From positions 140,437 to 204,436 of the forward strand of contig NZ_VMNB01000003.1 in assembly GCF_013277515.1 (NCBI RefSeq): 64,000 nt of DNA, given 5' to 3'. Positions 26,977 to 35,627 of the stretch are shown here, in pieces. The DNA comes from Streptococcus sp. k-402. GTDB lineage: Bacteria; Bacillota; Bacilli; Lactobacillales; Streptococcaceae. The notes under the pieces were generated by a model. The model was not told where the DNA came from. It saw nothing but the letters and a program-made list of their open reading frames with translations, and ran no database searches. Position numbers and translations under genes: made by a program. The number at the start of each line of letters is the position of its first letter. The stretch's first letter is position 1.

Positions 26977-27648
26977 CTATTTAAAGAAATTGACATTGTG
27001 GAGATGAGGGATTTTTCGAATTTCTTCGATAGCCTCATCACAGTTGCGACTGTCAACTTCGATAATCATAATGGCTTTTTCACCAGCTTTTTCACGAGTA
27101 ACATTCATCTGGGCGATATTGATACCATAGCGTGAAAGGGCTTCTGTTACGAGGGCAATCATACCTGGAATATCTTGATGAACAATGATGATAGTCGGTG
27201 TATTCATATTGAGAGAGACGGCAAAGCCATTGAGTTCGGTGACCTGAATATTCCCTCCACCGATAGAAATACCAGTTACGCTGATGGTCTTGTGAGCATT
27301 TTTGACGGTAATTTTAGTGGTGTTTGGATGAGGAGCATTACTGTCTTTCTGAATAGTCCAGACAATCTTGATGCCACGCTTGTGGGCAATCTCCAGACTA
27401 TTTGGGATTTCAGGATCATCTGTATCCATGCCTAAAATACCTGCAACAAGGGCTAGGTCTGTTCCGTGACCACGATAGGTCTTGGCAAATGAGTTAAATA
27501 GCTGGAATTCGACTTCTGTCGGAGTATCATCAAAAATGGAAGAGACAATCTTCCCAATACGAACAGCACCAGCGGTATGACTACTAGATGGGCCAATCAT
27601 AACTGGTCCGATGATATCAAAGACAGATTGAAAACGAAGTGATTTCAT
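26977..27648 (-). CDS. sdaAB: L-serine dehydratase, iron-sulfur-dependent, beta subunit
   Basis: 223 aa. N-terminal domain with SVFDIIGPVMIGPSSSHTAG, the family hallmark, and a C-terminal ACT domain (residues of about 148-220, HQDIPGMIALVTEALSRYGI) which usually senses serine. First gene of the sdaAB-sdaAA-HAD operon, divergent from the LysM gene. Confidence 0.93.
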   Translation of the reverse strand: MKSLRFQSVFDIIGPVMIGPSSSHTAGAVRIGKIVSSIFDDTPTEVEFQLFNSFAKTYRGHGTDLALVAGILGMDTDDPEIPNSLEIAHKRGIKIVWTIQKDSNAPHPNTTKITVKNAHKTISVTGISIGGGNIQVTELNGFAVSLNMNTPTIIIVHQDIPGMIALVTEALSRYGINIAQMNVTREKAGEKAIMIIEVDSRNCDEAIEEIRKIPHLHNVNFFK

Positions 27649-27825
27649 CAGTTTCCCCTTATAAAAATTCTTATCTCTATTATATCAAAGAATGAGGGTC
27701 TTGACTTTAATTGCGGATGAAAACCTTTCTAATACCTCAAATAGCATAAAAATAGTATCTTTTATGACAAAAAACACCTTATTTAGGGAAATAAAAAATA
27801 ATTTTGTAATATTTCTACATAAAAG

Positions 27826-27842
27826 TGTCAAGAAACAGTAAT
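27826..27842 (+). promoter_or_regulatory. Candidate WalR/VicR box upstream of the LysM gene
   Basis: TGTCAAGAAACAGTAAT resembles two TGTNAN half-sites with a 5-base spacer, with one mismatch in the second half. The pneumococcal LysM protein at this location is, as I recall, part of the VicRK cell-wall regulon. Weak evidence by itself. Confidence 0.4.
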
Positions 27843-27889
27843 ATTTAAAGGGTATCATAGAAGTATAGAAAGAAGGAGAATTTTCAAAT

Positions 27890-28510
27890 ATGAAATCAAC
27901 AACTAAAAAGATTAAAACAACTCTTGCAGGAGTAGCTGCCTTGTTTGCAGTATTTGCTCCATCATTTGTATCTGCTCAAGAATCATCAACTTACACTGTT
28001 AAAGAAGGTGATACACTTTCAGAAATCGCTGAAACTCACAACACAACTGTTGAAAAATTGGCAGAAAACAATCACATTGACAACATTCATTTGATTTATG
28101 TTGGTCAAGAGTTGGTTATCGACGGTCCAGCAGCGCCAGTGGCACCAGCTTCAACGACTTATGCAGCTCCAGCAGCTCAAGATGAGGCTGTTTCAGCTAC
28201 AGTGACAGAAACTACCGAAGTAGCAGAAGAAGCTCCAGTAGTAAGCGAAACAGTAGCAGAAGAAACAGTTGTTTCAACTGTAAGCGGATCTGAAGCAGAA
28301 GCCAAAGAATGGATCGCTCAAAAAGAATCAGGTGGTAGTTATACAGCTACAAATGGACGTTATATCGGACGTTACCAATTGACCGATTCATACTTGAACG
28401 GTGACTACTCAGCTGAAAACCAAGAACGTGTAGCAGATGCCTATGTTGCAGGACGTTATGGTTCATGGACAGCCGCTAAAAACTTCTGGCTTAATAATGG
28501 CTGGTATTAA
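27890..28510 (+). CDS. Secreted LysM-domain cell-wall protein
   Basis: 206 aa. Signal peptide with cleavage near VSAQ (residue 30), then one LysM domain (about 33-78, YTVKEGDTLSEIAETHN) that binds peptidoglycan. An Ala/Val/Glu-rich linker and a C-terminal domain of about 70 residues follow (EWIAQKESGGSYTATNGRYI, then WTAAKNFWLNNGWY), resembling the transglycosylase-like/aggregation-promoting domain of staphylococcal IsaA-type proteins. Start ATG 27890 after GAAGGAG. Presumed cell-wall remodelling enzyme or adhesion factor. Confidence 0.88.
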   Translation: MKSTTKKIKTTLAGVAALFAVFAPSFVSAQESSTYTVKEGDTLSEIAETHNTTVEKLAENNHIDNIHLIYVGQELVIDGPAAPVAPASTTYAAPAAQDEAVSATVTETTEVAEEAPVVSETVAEETVVSTVSGSEAEAKEWIAQKESGGSYTATNGRYIGRYQLTDSYLNGDYSAENQERVADAYVAGRYGSWTAAKNFWLNNGWY

Positions 28511-28538
28511 GAACTAACGAACAGAATAATATGAAAAG

Positions 28539-28563
28539 GTCGAGGAAATCCCTCGACTTTTTT
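28539..28563 (+). terminator. Bidirectional terminator after the LysM gene
   Basis: GTCGAGG (28539-28545) and CCTCGAC (28551-28557), followed by TTTTTT. Convergent with the Rgg gene, whose stop codon touches the T-run. Confidence 0.88.
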
Positions 28564-29425
28564 ATATTTCCTTCGGTTGAGAATAGATCTCTACTTCTTT
28601 TTTGAGATGAGACAGCATAGAAGTTTCCTCGGTCAGCTCCAGAAGTGAGAAACCTTTTTGGATAAGTCTAGCGTCATCCCTACAAATCCCGATACGGACA
28701 TAGCAGATAGCGAGTCTATCGTAGTGCTTCTTTTTCTTGGCATCCTCTAGTAAAGTATAGCAGATTTGTTGACACATGTTTTTGTCTTGATGGTATAAGT
28801 AAATGGTGGACAGATTGAGTAGGATTGCCATTCGTAAGTCATATAAATGTTGGTAGTTTTTATAGACTTCCAAGCGTTGCAAGATTTTTCCAGTAATGAG
28901 ATGGAGGTGATCAATGGGAAAGCTGAAAAGGATGGTATTGAGGATTTTTAGGTCATTTTCATACCATGTATCTTGTTTTTCAATTTTTTCCCAAAGTTTT
29001 TTGACAGTCTGTTTCACTTGGTCTGACAGTTGCTCTGTACCATGTTGACGGATATGAATGACAATTTCCAGCATATCCCTTATTTCTTCTATAGGCAGGT
29101 CGTGGTGGGTCTTGAGATAGTCTTGGCATGTTTCAAAAAAATCAACTAGACTATTACTACCAATGATGGAAGTCATATTGAGATAAGTTTGCATGATTTC
29201 TGTTCGTTGGCTCGGTTGATAGAGATGGCAGATGTAGTCAAACTCTTCAAAACTCATATTGATTTGCCGGAGAAGAAATTCCATGTTTTCATATTTGGGA
29301 GTTGCTTTGCCACTTTCAATCTTTGATAGGCTGGTTCTTGAGAGGATATTTCCACAGACCTCTTCTTGGGTCAATCCTTTTGACTCACGTATTTCTTTAT
29401 AGACTTTTCCGAAATCATAACGCAT
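28562..29425 (-). CDS. Rgg/GadR/MutR family transcriptional regulator
   Basis: 287 aa. N-terminal helix-turn-helix (RESKGLTQEEVCGNILSRTS, ISKIESG-like LSKIESGKATPKYENM) at residues 10-50, then a C-terminal helical TPR-like repeat domain, the peptide-sensing fold of Rgg/PlcR proteins. Start ATG 29425 follows AAAAAGGAGAAAG; the ATG at 29458 is upstream of that site and is rejected. Transcribed divergently from small hydrophobic ORFs and a lactococcin-972-type exporter, which it may control (inference). Confidence 0.85.
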   Translation of the reverse strand: MRYDFGKVYKEIRESKGLTQEEVCGNILSRTSLSKIESGKATPKYENMEFLLRQINMSFEEFDYICHLYQPSQRTEIMQTYLNMTSIIGSNSLVDFFETCQDYLKTHHDLPIEEIRDMLEIVIHIRQHGTEQLSDQVKQTVKKLWEKIEKQDTWYENDLKILNTILFSFPIDHLHLITGKILQRLEVYKNYQHLYDLRMAILLNLSTIYLYHQDKNMCQQICYTLLEDAKKKKHYDRLAICYVRIGICRDDARLIQKGFSLLELTEETSMLSHLKKEVEIYSQPKEI

Positions 29426-29588
29426 GGGCTTTCTCCTTTTTGTGAAAAAAGTTAACAAATAATAAAATCCTATTAAAAATATTGTATCATAATAACAGGA
29501 ATAGTAAAAAAGAAAGCTAAAATAAGTTTGGTGTAATTTTAAAATGGGCTTAATAGTACTATGATGTAGCTAGAAAAGGGGTGGAAAA

Positions 29589-29702
29589 ATGTTTAAAAAT
29601 AAGGAGCTTTTTCGAGTAGTCATGATATTTGTGATAGGAACTATCCTAATTTTAATGACACCAGTCTTATTTAAAGTTGTTATGGAACTATTTTCAAAAT
29701 AA
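29589..29702 (+). CDS. Tiny hydrophobic peptide, 37 aa
   Basis: MFKNKELFRVV, then a hydrophobic stretch, ending VVMELFSK. Start ATG behind GGGGTGG. Basic N terminus plus a hydrophobic core is the form of a small membrane peptide or of a short hydrophobic pheromone precursor. Its position, divergent from an rgg gene, makes the second option worth testing. The C terminus does not match the known SHP types I remember. Confidence 0.45.
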   Translation: MFKNKELFRVVMIFVIGTILILMTPVLFKVVMELFSK

Positions 29703-29747
29703 ACACGACTCTGTTTTAGGCAGAGGTGTGAATCAGGAGGTTAAGTA

Positions 29748-30335
29748 ATGAACTACAATTTAAAATATCTCTTATCAGGAATATTTATTATAGTCTTTAT
29801 AGGTTTCCTAGTCTGGATGCGTTATTTTAATCAGAGGAAGGAAGAAGAGCATTCGGATGTGTCTTTTGAAGCGAGGTTAGATAGTGAGGTCAAGGCCTTA
29901 TATAAACAACTAGGATTGGGTGAGGAGCCTCATTATTTCTTAGCCTATCGCTACCTGCATCCCTGGTTTAATCTAGCGATTTTACCACCAACAGTTGAAA
30001 TTTTCTTAACTAAAATAGCGCTGGTGATGGTGACTCCAGATGAACTGCTGATAAGAAATCTTGGGAATGGGATGACTTTCACAAGTGAGCACCATCGTGA
30101 TTTGCGACAAGGACTTATCCGCATTCCAAAATTAGAGATGAAAGAATTTGAGATTCGCAACTGGAAAAGAGTTTTTATATTTGGCGATTTTTTGACAATT
30201 AAAACAAGCCAACATAGCTATTATTTGCAGGTTAGAGATGATGGACTTCAAAAAGGAAGTCTTTCTACCAAACACTTCTCCGACTTGAAACGACAAGATT
30301 TTCTCGGATTATTGACAGATAAAAGAACATTCTGA
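29748..30335 (+). CDS. Single-pass membrane protein of unknown function
   Basis: 195 aa. One N-terminal membrane segment (residues 8-24, LLSGIFIIVFIGFLVWM), then a soluble region with beta-rich character (ALVMVTPDELLIRNLGNG, GDFLTIKTSQHSYYLQV) recalling PH-like folds. Start ATG after CAGGAGG. It lies between tiny hydrophobic ORFs, upstream of the bacteriocin-type exporter on the same strand. Not recognised; an accessory or immunity role is possible. Confidence 0.7.
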   Translation: MNYNLKYLLSGIFIIVFIGFLVWMRYFNQRKEEEHSDVSFEARLDSEVKALYKQLGLGEEPHYFLAYRYLHPWFNLAILPPTVEIFLTKIALVMVTPDELLIRNLGNGMTFTSEHHRDLRQGLIRIPKLEMKEFEIRNWKRVFIFGDFLTIKTSQHSYYLQVRDDGLQKGSLSTKHFSDLKRQDFLGLLTDKRTF

Positions 30336-30415
30336 TTGACAATTGCCCTAGTGGCTTATTGTAAACTTTACAAATGAGCTGTAAACACTAGAATCTATTC
30401 AGAAAGGCAATTCCT

Positions 30416-30577
30416 ATGCAAAATAAAAATAAAATTTTAATCATTGTCTATCTTTTAGCCTCGCTAATCATCAGTTTTATAATCTTTTCACTTTTGAATA
30501 TTGATTTTAAATGGTGGACAACTCTGGCTATAAGTGCAGGATTTATTTACACCTATTTAAAATTTAGTAAAAAATAA
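30416..30577 (+). CDS. Small two-segment membrane protein, 53 aa
   Basis: MQNKNK followed by two hydrophobic helices (about 7-27 and 33-47) and a basic tail KFSKK. AGAAAGG lies upstream of ATG 30416. Size and position just before the exporter would fit a bacteriocin immunity peptide; no family recognised. Confidence 0.5.
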   Translation: MQNKNKILIIVYLLASLIISFIIFSLLNIDFKWWTTLAISAGFIYTYLKFSKK

Positions 30578-30626
30578 AAAGTACCTGCACCTATCTCGCT
30601 TTCGTCTCTTCACGGGAGGTATCTCT

Positions 30627-32735
30627 ATGAAAAAAATCAGTCATCTTTGTATGCTCTTGCTCTTGCTGTGTACTACGTTTTTTGTCCTGAATGTAAATGT
30701 TACACGAGAAATAGTGCGGATTCAGGAGATGGGCAAGACAACTTATTCATTTGACTTGTACTTGAAAGATGTCACTAAACCGACAGAAACTATTCTCCAG
30801 TTTTTTGAAGAGGTTGCAAATCAAGACAAGGTCTCTATTATCAAAGTAGATAATGGCGATGAAGCCGTCAAGGCTGGTGTTTTTAATAAGGAAACCTTCC
30901 CCTATCAGGAGTTCGGTCTGACTTCTCTTGATTTTTCAAAGAATGAGAAGGGGGTCTACAGCAACCAGGATCTTCCCAATAATCTAGGAACCATTCCCAC
31001 CTTTTTAAAGGTGAAACTCATTCGACTCCAGACCTTCCAATCCTATATTGAGGATAAATCCCATACTGTAAATGGGCGCTACATGATTACCTCCAGCAAA
31101 GAGATAGATCGCGATACCATTCTACAAAAGTGGAGTGATTTTTTCCAGATAGATAAGACGATTTTATTAGAACCCACTTACCGAAGTCAGGTTGGAGTGC
31201 TAAATCAAGAGTTGTTACTATCTATCATTATCTTTATCTTGGCAATCTTGCTTGTGATTTTAATGACAGTTTATCAGCCGATGATGGAGATGAAACGAGT
31301 GGGGGTTCAAAAGTTACTTGGTTTCCAAAGCAGGGCGATTTTAGCTGGTTTTGTAAAGACTAATTTTTATCTTCTCTTGGGTGGAAGTCTTATCATTGAC
31401 TTGGGACTATTTTTAGTGCTGGACTACAGACCAAAACTTCTGTTCCCAAGTTTACTCTTATCCCAATTTCTGCTTTTACAGTTGTATTTGTTCATCAGTT
31501 GGCTGACCTACCTGATGATTCAGAAAATGACAGTCAGTTCCATGTTGAAAGGTTTTTCATCTGTCAAACTTGGTCTCATTTTCAATTATGTGATGAAAAT
31601 AGGGACAACTATTTTACTGACGGCCTTACTGATTGGGGTGGGCAGAAGTTTAGAACAAGAAAACAAAGAACTTGCTTATCAGCAACAGTGGGTAAGCCAA
31701 GGTAATTACCTGACCTTAGAAACCTTCAAACTCAATGATAATCTGTGGCAAGAAGAGCTAGCAGGGTCAGGGAAATCTACAGATTATTTCTATCGATTTT
31801 ATCAGGATTTGGTAGAAAAAACGCAGGCGGGCTATGTGCAGAGTAGCAGTCTTCCTGTAAAAAATTTTGTCCAATCAGAACAGATTCAGCAATATCAGTT
31901 AACAGATACGGTGGATGTTTACTATGCCAATCGCAATTTTCTAAAGAGCAAGGGATTCAAGCTACCAGATACCGGTATTAAAAAAGTTATTTTGATGCCA
32001 GCAAGTACGAAAGGTGAAGAAGATAAAAATCAGCTCTTGGGGAAGTTAATTGCCTTTCATTCGATGAAGTATGAAGAGCAGCAAAAACGAACGATAGAGG
32101 AGATGGATGTCGAGATTGCCTATTATGAAGGAGATTGGTCATTTTTCCCATATAGTGATAAGCGAAAGAAAAATCTCTCCAATCCAATTATTAGCTTGGT
32201 CAATGATTCTGATATGATGTGGGATGAGAAAGCCTCCCTGTCAACAACTGGCTTAAATAATCCGATTAAAATTGAAAATACGGTTCAACATCAAAAAGAG
32301 ATTACAGAGTTAGTTGAGAAATTGTCAGATGGAAATTATTTAAAATTTTCATCTATTCAAGCAATTCAAGAGGGGATGGTTGATACCTATCGGGATTCTG
32401 TTCGCAATTTTAACGTTCTTTTTGTCTTATTTGCTCTTCTCAGTATGGTTGTCTCCTACTTTTTACTCGTTACCACTTTCTTGTTGAAGCGCAGGGATAT
32501 CATTACCAAGAAGTTTATGGGGTGGAAACTGGTCGATCGCTACCGTCCTCTCCTCGTTCTGCTCTTGCTGGGCTATAGTCTCCCTCTTCTAGTCTTGATT
32601 TTCTTTGCCCATGCGCTCTTGCCACTCCTGCTATTTGCAGGCTTTACATGTTTGGATATACTATTTGTGCTAGCCTTGGCTTCTAGGATGGAGAAAAGAA
32701 GTCTAGTAGAGTTATTGAAAGGGGGCATCTTATGA
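30627..32735 (+). CDS. Bacteriocin-associated integral membrane protein (lactococcin-972 exporter type)
   Basis: 702 aa. Membrane segment at the N terminus, an extracytoplasmic region of about 170 residues (KTTYSFDLYLKDVTKPTETI onward), a cluster of four segments at about 190-350, a second outer region to about 590, and three C-terminal segments. This is the MacB/FtsX-like layout of the seven-transmembrane putative bacteriocin-immunity/export protein found in lactococcin-972-type operons. Start ATG after GGGAGG. Overlaps the ATPase gene by 4 bases (ATGA), so the pair is translationally coupled. The usual secreted precursor gene upstream is not visible here. Confidence 0.83.
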   Translation: MKKISHLCMLLLLLCTTFFVLNVNVTREIVRIQEMGKTTYSFDLYLKDVTKPTETILQFFEEVANQDKVSIIKVDNGDEAVKAGVFNKETFPYQEFGLTSLDFSKNEKGVYSNQDLPNNLGTIPTFLKVKLIRLQTFQSYIEDKSHTVNGRYMITSSKEIDRDTILQKWSDFFQIDKTILLEPTYRSQVGVLNQELLLSIIIFILAILLVILMTVYQPMMEMKRVGVQKLLGFQSRAILAGFVKTNFYLLLGGSLIIDLGLFLVLDYRPKLLFPSLLLSQFLLLQLYLFISWLTYLMIQKMTVSSMLKGFSSVKLGLIFNYVMKIGTTILLTALLIGVGRSLEQENKELAYQQQWVSQGNYLTLETFKLNDNLWQEELAGSGKSTDYFYRFYQDLVEKTQAGYVQSSSLPVKNFVQSEQIQQYQLTDTVDVYYANRNFLKSKGFKLPDTGIKKVILMPASTKGEEDKNQLLGKLIAFHSMKYEEQQKRTIEEMDVEIAYYEGDWSFFPYSDKRKKNLSNPIISLVNDSDMMWDEKASLSTTGLNNPIKIENTVQHQKEITELVEKLSDGNYLKFSSIQAIQEGMVDTYRDSVRNFNVLFVLFALLSMVVSYFLLVTTFLLKRRDIITKKFMGWKLVDRYRPLLVLLLLGYSLPLLVLIFFAHALLPLLLFAGFTCLDILFVLALASRMEKRSLVELLKGGIL

Positions 32736-33373
32736 TTGAGTTGGAAAATATTACCAAAACCATTGGGGGAAAAGTGATTTTGGATCACTTGTCTCTCAGG
32801 ATTGATCAGGGGGATTTGGTAGCCATTGTTGGAAAAAGTGGCAGTGGTAAGTCGACCTTGTTAAATTTATTAGGTTTGATAGATGGTGATTATAGCGGAC
32901 GGTATGAGATTTTTGGTCAGACAAATCTAGCGGTCAATTCTGCTAAGTCGCAAACAATAATCCGTGAACATATCTCTTATCTATTTCAAAATTTTGCCCT
33001 GATTGATGATGAAACGGTCGAGTACAATCTTATGCTGGCGCTGAAATATGTGAAATTGTCCAAGAAAGACAAGCTCAAAAAGGTGGAAGAGATTTTAGAG
33101 AGAGTAGGTTTGTCAGCTACGTTGCACCAAAAGGTCTCCGAGTTGTCTGGGGGCGAACAACAACGAATTGCAGTTGCTAGAGCCATCTTAAAACCTAGCC
33201 AGCTGATTTTAGCCGATGAGCCGACAGGTTCGCTGGATCCTGAAAATAGAGATTTGGTCTTGAAGTTTCTCTTAGAGATGAATCGAGAAGGGAAAACAGT
33301 CATTATCGTGACCCACGATGCTTATGTAGCCCAACAATGTCATCGGATCATTGAATTGGGCGAGGGAAAATGA
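32732..33373 (+). CDS. ABC ATPase of the lactococcin-972-type exporter
   Basis: 213 aa. Walker A GKSGSGKSTLLNLLG near residues 33-47, signature LSGGEQQRIAVARA, Walker B LILADEPTGSLDP, and switch histidine in IIVTHD. MacB/LolD-type ATPase that powers the preceding membrane protein. ATG overlaps the upstream stop. A terminator lies 65 bases downstream. Confidence 0.9.
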   Translation: MIELENITKTIGGKVILDHLSLRIDQGDLVAIVGKSGSGKSTLLNLLGLIDGDYSGRYEIFGQTNLAVNSAKSQTIIREHISYLFQNFALIDDETVEYNLMLALKYVKLSKKDKLKKVEEILERVGLSATLHQKVSELSGGEQQRIAVARAILKPSQLILADEPTGSLDPENRDLVLKFLLEMNREGKTVIIVTHDAYVAQQCHRIIELGEGK

Positions 33374-33438
33374 GTTCGTTCAGCTTCATTTGACTGACTG
33401 AATACTCATATTTTTCAAAGAGAAATAGCATAAATACG

Positions 33439-33479
33439 CCTAGGAATGAAATTTTTATGTAATTTTCCTAGGTTTTTTT
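33439..33479 (+). terminator. Terminator of the exporter operon
   Basis: CCTAGGAA (33439-33446) and TTCCTAGG (33465-33472), followed by TTTTTTTG. Confidence 0.85.
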
Positions 33480-33510
33480 GTTTTAAATTGAAAAAAATTA
33501 CAATTTAGGC

Positions 33511-33539
33511 TTGACAAAGGATGAAGATAGGTGTATTAT
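33511..33539 (+). promoter_or_regulatory. Promoter of the binding protein-argGH operon
   Basis: TTGACA (33511-33516), 17-base spacer, TATTAT (33534-33539). Starts the transcript that covers the amino-acid lipoprotein and probably argG and argH. Confidence 0.85.
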
Positions 33540-33579
33540 TTATACAAGCAAAAGGAATAAACATAAAGGAGGCTTTGTT

Positions 33580-34386
33580 ATGAATAAGATGAAGAAGGTG
33601 TTGATGACGATGTTTGGTTTAGTGATGCTCCCCCTACTATTTGCTTGTAGTAACAATCAATCGGCTGGAATTGAAGCCATCAAGTCCAAAGGAAAATTGG
33701 TTGTAGCCCTCAATCCAGATTTTGCTCCATTTGAATACCAAAAAGTGGTTGATGGGAAAAATCAGATTGTGGGTTCAGATATCGAATTAGCCAAGGCTAT
33801 CGCAACAGAACTAGGTGTCGAATTGGAACTATCTCCCATGAGTTTTGACAATGTACTGGCTAGTGTTCAATCAGGAAAAGCTGATCTTGCCATATCAGGT
33901 GTTTCTAAGACAGATGAACGGAGCAAGGTGTTTGACTTTTCCATTCCCTACTATACTGCAAAAAATAAACTCATTGTCAAAAAATCTGACTTGGCCACTT
34001 ATCAGTCTGTCAACGACTTGGCGCAGAAAAAGGTCGGAGCACAGAAAGGTTCGATTCAAGAGACGATGGCGAAAGATTTGCTACAAAATTCTTCCCTCGT
34101 ATCTCTGCCTAAAAATGGGAATTTAATCACAGATTTAAAATCAGGACAAGTGGATGCCGTTATCTTTGAAGAACCAGTTGCCAAGGGATTTGTGGAAAAT
34201 AATCCTGATTTAGCAATCGCAGACCTCAATTTTGAAAAAGAGCAAGATGATTCCTACGCGGTCGCCATGAAAAAAGATAGCAAGGAATTGAAAGAAGCAG
34301 TTGATAAAACTATTCAAAAGTTGAAGGAGTCTGGAGAATTAGACAAACTCATTGAGGATGCCTTTAAAGCGTCCATTGAAAAATAG
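33580..34386 (+). CDS. Amino-acid ABC transporter substrate-binding lipoprotein
   Basis: 268 aa. Lipoprotein signal [14 protein letters not shown] with lipobox LFAC (C23), then a family-3 periplasmic-type binding fold ([37 protein letters not shown]). Start ATG 33580 follows AAAGGAGG; the frame opens upstream in the -35 box. No permease or ATPase gene is adjacent, so it must use components encoded elsewhere. Only 16 bases before argG, which suggests arginine or a precursor as ligand (inference). Confidence 0.87.
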   Translation: MNKMKKVLMTMFGLVMLPLLFACSNNQSAGIEAIKSKGKLVVALNPDFAPFEYQKVVDGKNQIVGSDIELAKAIATELGVELELSPMSFDNVLASVQSGKADLAISGVSKTDERSKVFDFSIPYYTAKNKLIVKKSDLATYQSVNDLAQKKVGAQKGSIQETMAKDLLQNSSLVSLPKNGNLITDLKSGQVDAVIFEEPVAKGFVENNPDLAIADLNFEKEQDDSYAVAMKKDSKELKEAVDKTIQKLKESGELDKLIEDAFKASIEK

Positions 34387-34402
34387 AAAGAAGGAAAAGA
34401 AC

Positions 34403-35599
34403 ATGAGTAAAGAAAAAGTAATTTTGGCCTATTCTGGCGGTTTGGATACATCAGTTGCTATTACCTGGTTAAAGAAAGACTATGATGTTGTTGCAGTTTG
34501 TATGGATGTGGGTGAAGGGAAAGACTTAGATTTCATCCATGATAAGGCTCTCAAGGTTGGGGCAGTCGAATCTTATGTCATTGATGTTAAGGACGAATTT
34601 GCTACAGATTATGTGCTAGTGGCTCTCCAGTCACATGCCTACTATGAACAAAAGTACCCTTTGGTATCTGCCTTGAGCCGCCCTCTTATTTCTAAAAAAT
34701 TGGTTGAAATAGCGCATCAGACAGGAGCGACTACAATTGCTCATGGTTGTACAGGTAAGGGGAATGACCAAGTGCGTTTTGAAGTATCCATTGCAGCCTT
34801 GGATCCCAATTTAAAAGTGATTGCGCCAGTTCGTGAATGGAAATGGTCTCGGGAGGAAGAAATTCATTATGCTAAGGAAAATGGGGTGCCTGTTCCTGCT
34901 GACCTTGACAATCCCTACTCTGTCGACCAAAATCTTTGGGGACGTGCCAATGAGTGTGGTATTTTGGAAAATCCATGGAATCAGGCTCCAGAAGAGGCCT
35001 TTGGCATCACAACTTCTCCAGAGCAAGCTCCAGATATGCCAGAATACATTGAGATTGAGTTTAGTGAAGGTGTTCCAGTTTCCCTCAATGGAGAAGTGTT
35101 AAAATTGGCAGATTTGATTCAAAAACTCAATGAAATAGCTGGAAAACATGGGGTCGGACGGATTGACCACGTGGAAAATCGTTTGGTTGGGATTAAATCA
35201 AGAGAAATCTATGAGTGTCCAGGTGCAGTGACCTTGCTGACAGCTCATAAGGAAATTGAGGACTTGACGCTTGTGAGAGAAGTGGCTCATTTTAAACCAA
35301 TCATAGAAAATGAATTATCAAATCTCATTTATAATGCTTTGTGGTTTAGTCCGGCTACGCAAGCCTTGATTGCTTATATTAAAGAGACTCAAAAAGTTGT
35401 CAATGGGACTGCAAAAGTCAAACTCTATAAGGGAAGCGCTCAGGTCGTGGCTCGGAAATCACCAAATTCACTTTACGATGAAAATTTGGCGACGTATACC
35501 AGTGCGGATACCTTTGACCAAGATGCAGCTGTTGGCTTTATTAAGTTGTGGGGACTTCCAACCAAGGTTCATTCTGAGGTTCAAAAAAGCGCCAAATAG
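34403..35599 (+). CDS. argG: Argininosuccinate synthase
   Basis: 398 aa. Joins citrulline and aspartate with ATP to give argininosuccinate. N-terminal PP-loop [18 protein letters not shown], and the conserved [14 protein letters not shown] in the citrulline/aspartate site. Start ATG 34403 follows AAGAAGGAAAAG. The operon continues into argH. No other arginine synthesis genes are in the window, so citrulline must be supplied from elsewhere, for example by uptake or the deiminase pathway. Confidence 0.96.
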   Translation: MSKEKVILAYSGGLDTSVAITWLKKDYDVVAVCMDVGEGKDLDFIHDKALKVGAVESYVIDVKDEFATDYVLVALQSHAYYEQKYPLVSALSRPLISKKLVEIAHQTGATTIAHGCTGKGNDQVRFEVSIAALDPNLKVIAPVREWKWSREEEIHYAKENGVPVPADLDNPYSVDQNLWGRANECGILENPWNQAPEEAFGITTSPEQAPDMPEYIEIEFSEGVPVSLNGEVLKLADLIQKLNEIAGKHGVGRIDHVENRLVGIKSREIYECPGAVTLLTAHKEIEDLTLVREVAHFKPIIENELSNLIYNALWFSPATQALIAYIKETQKVVNGTAKVKLYKGSAQVVARKSPNSLYDENLATYTSADTFDQDAAVGFIKLWGLPTKVHSEVQKSAK

Positions 35600-35627
35600 G
35601 ACGATTGACTAGAGAGGTGGATGTGAT

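Noticed and set aside
33511-33580. TTG 33511 as start of the amino-acid binding lipoprotein
   Set aside because: It is the -35 hexamer of the promoter; ATG 33580 has a strong ribosome site and gives a normal lipoprotein signal.
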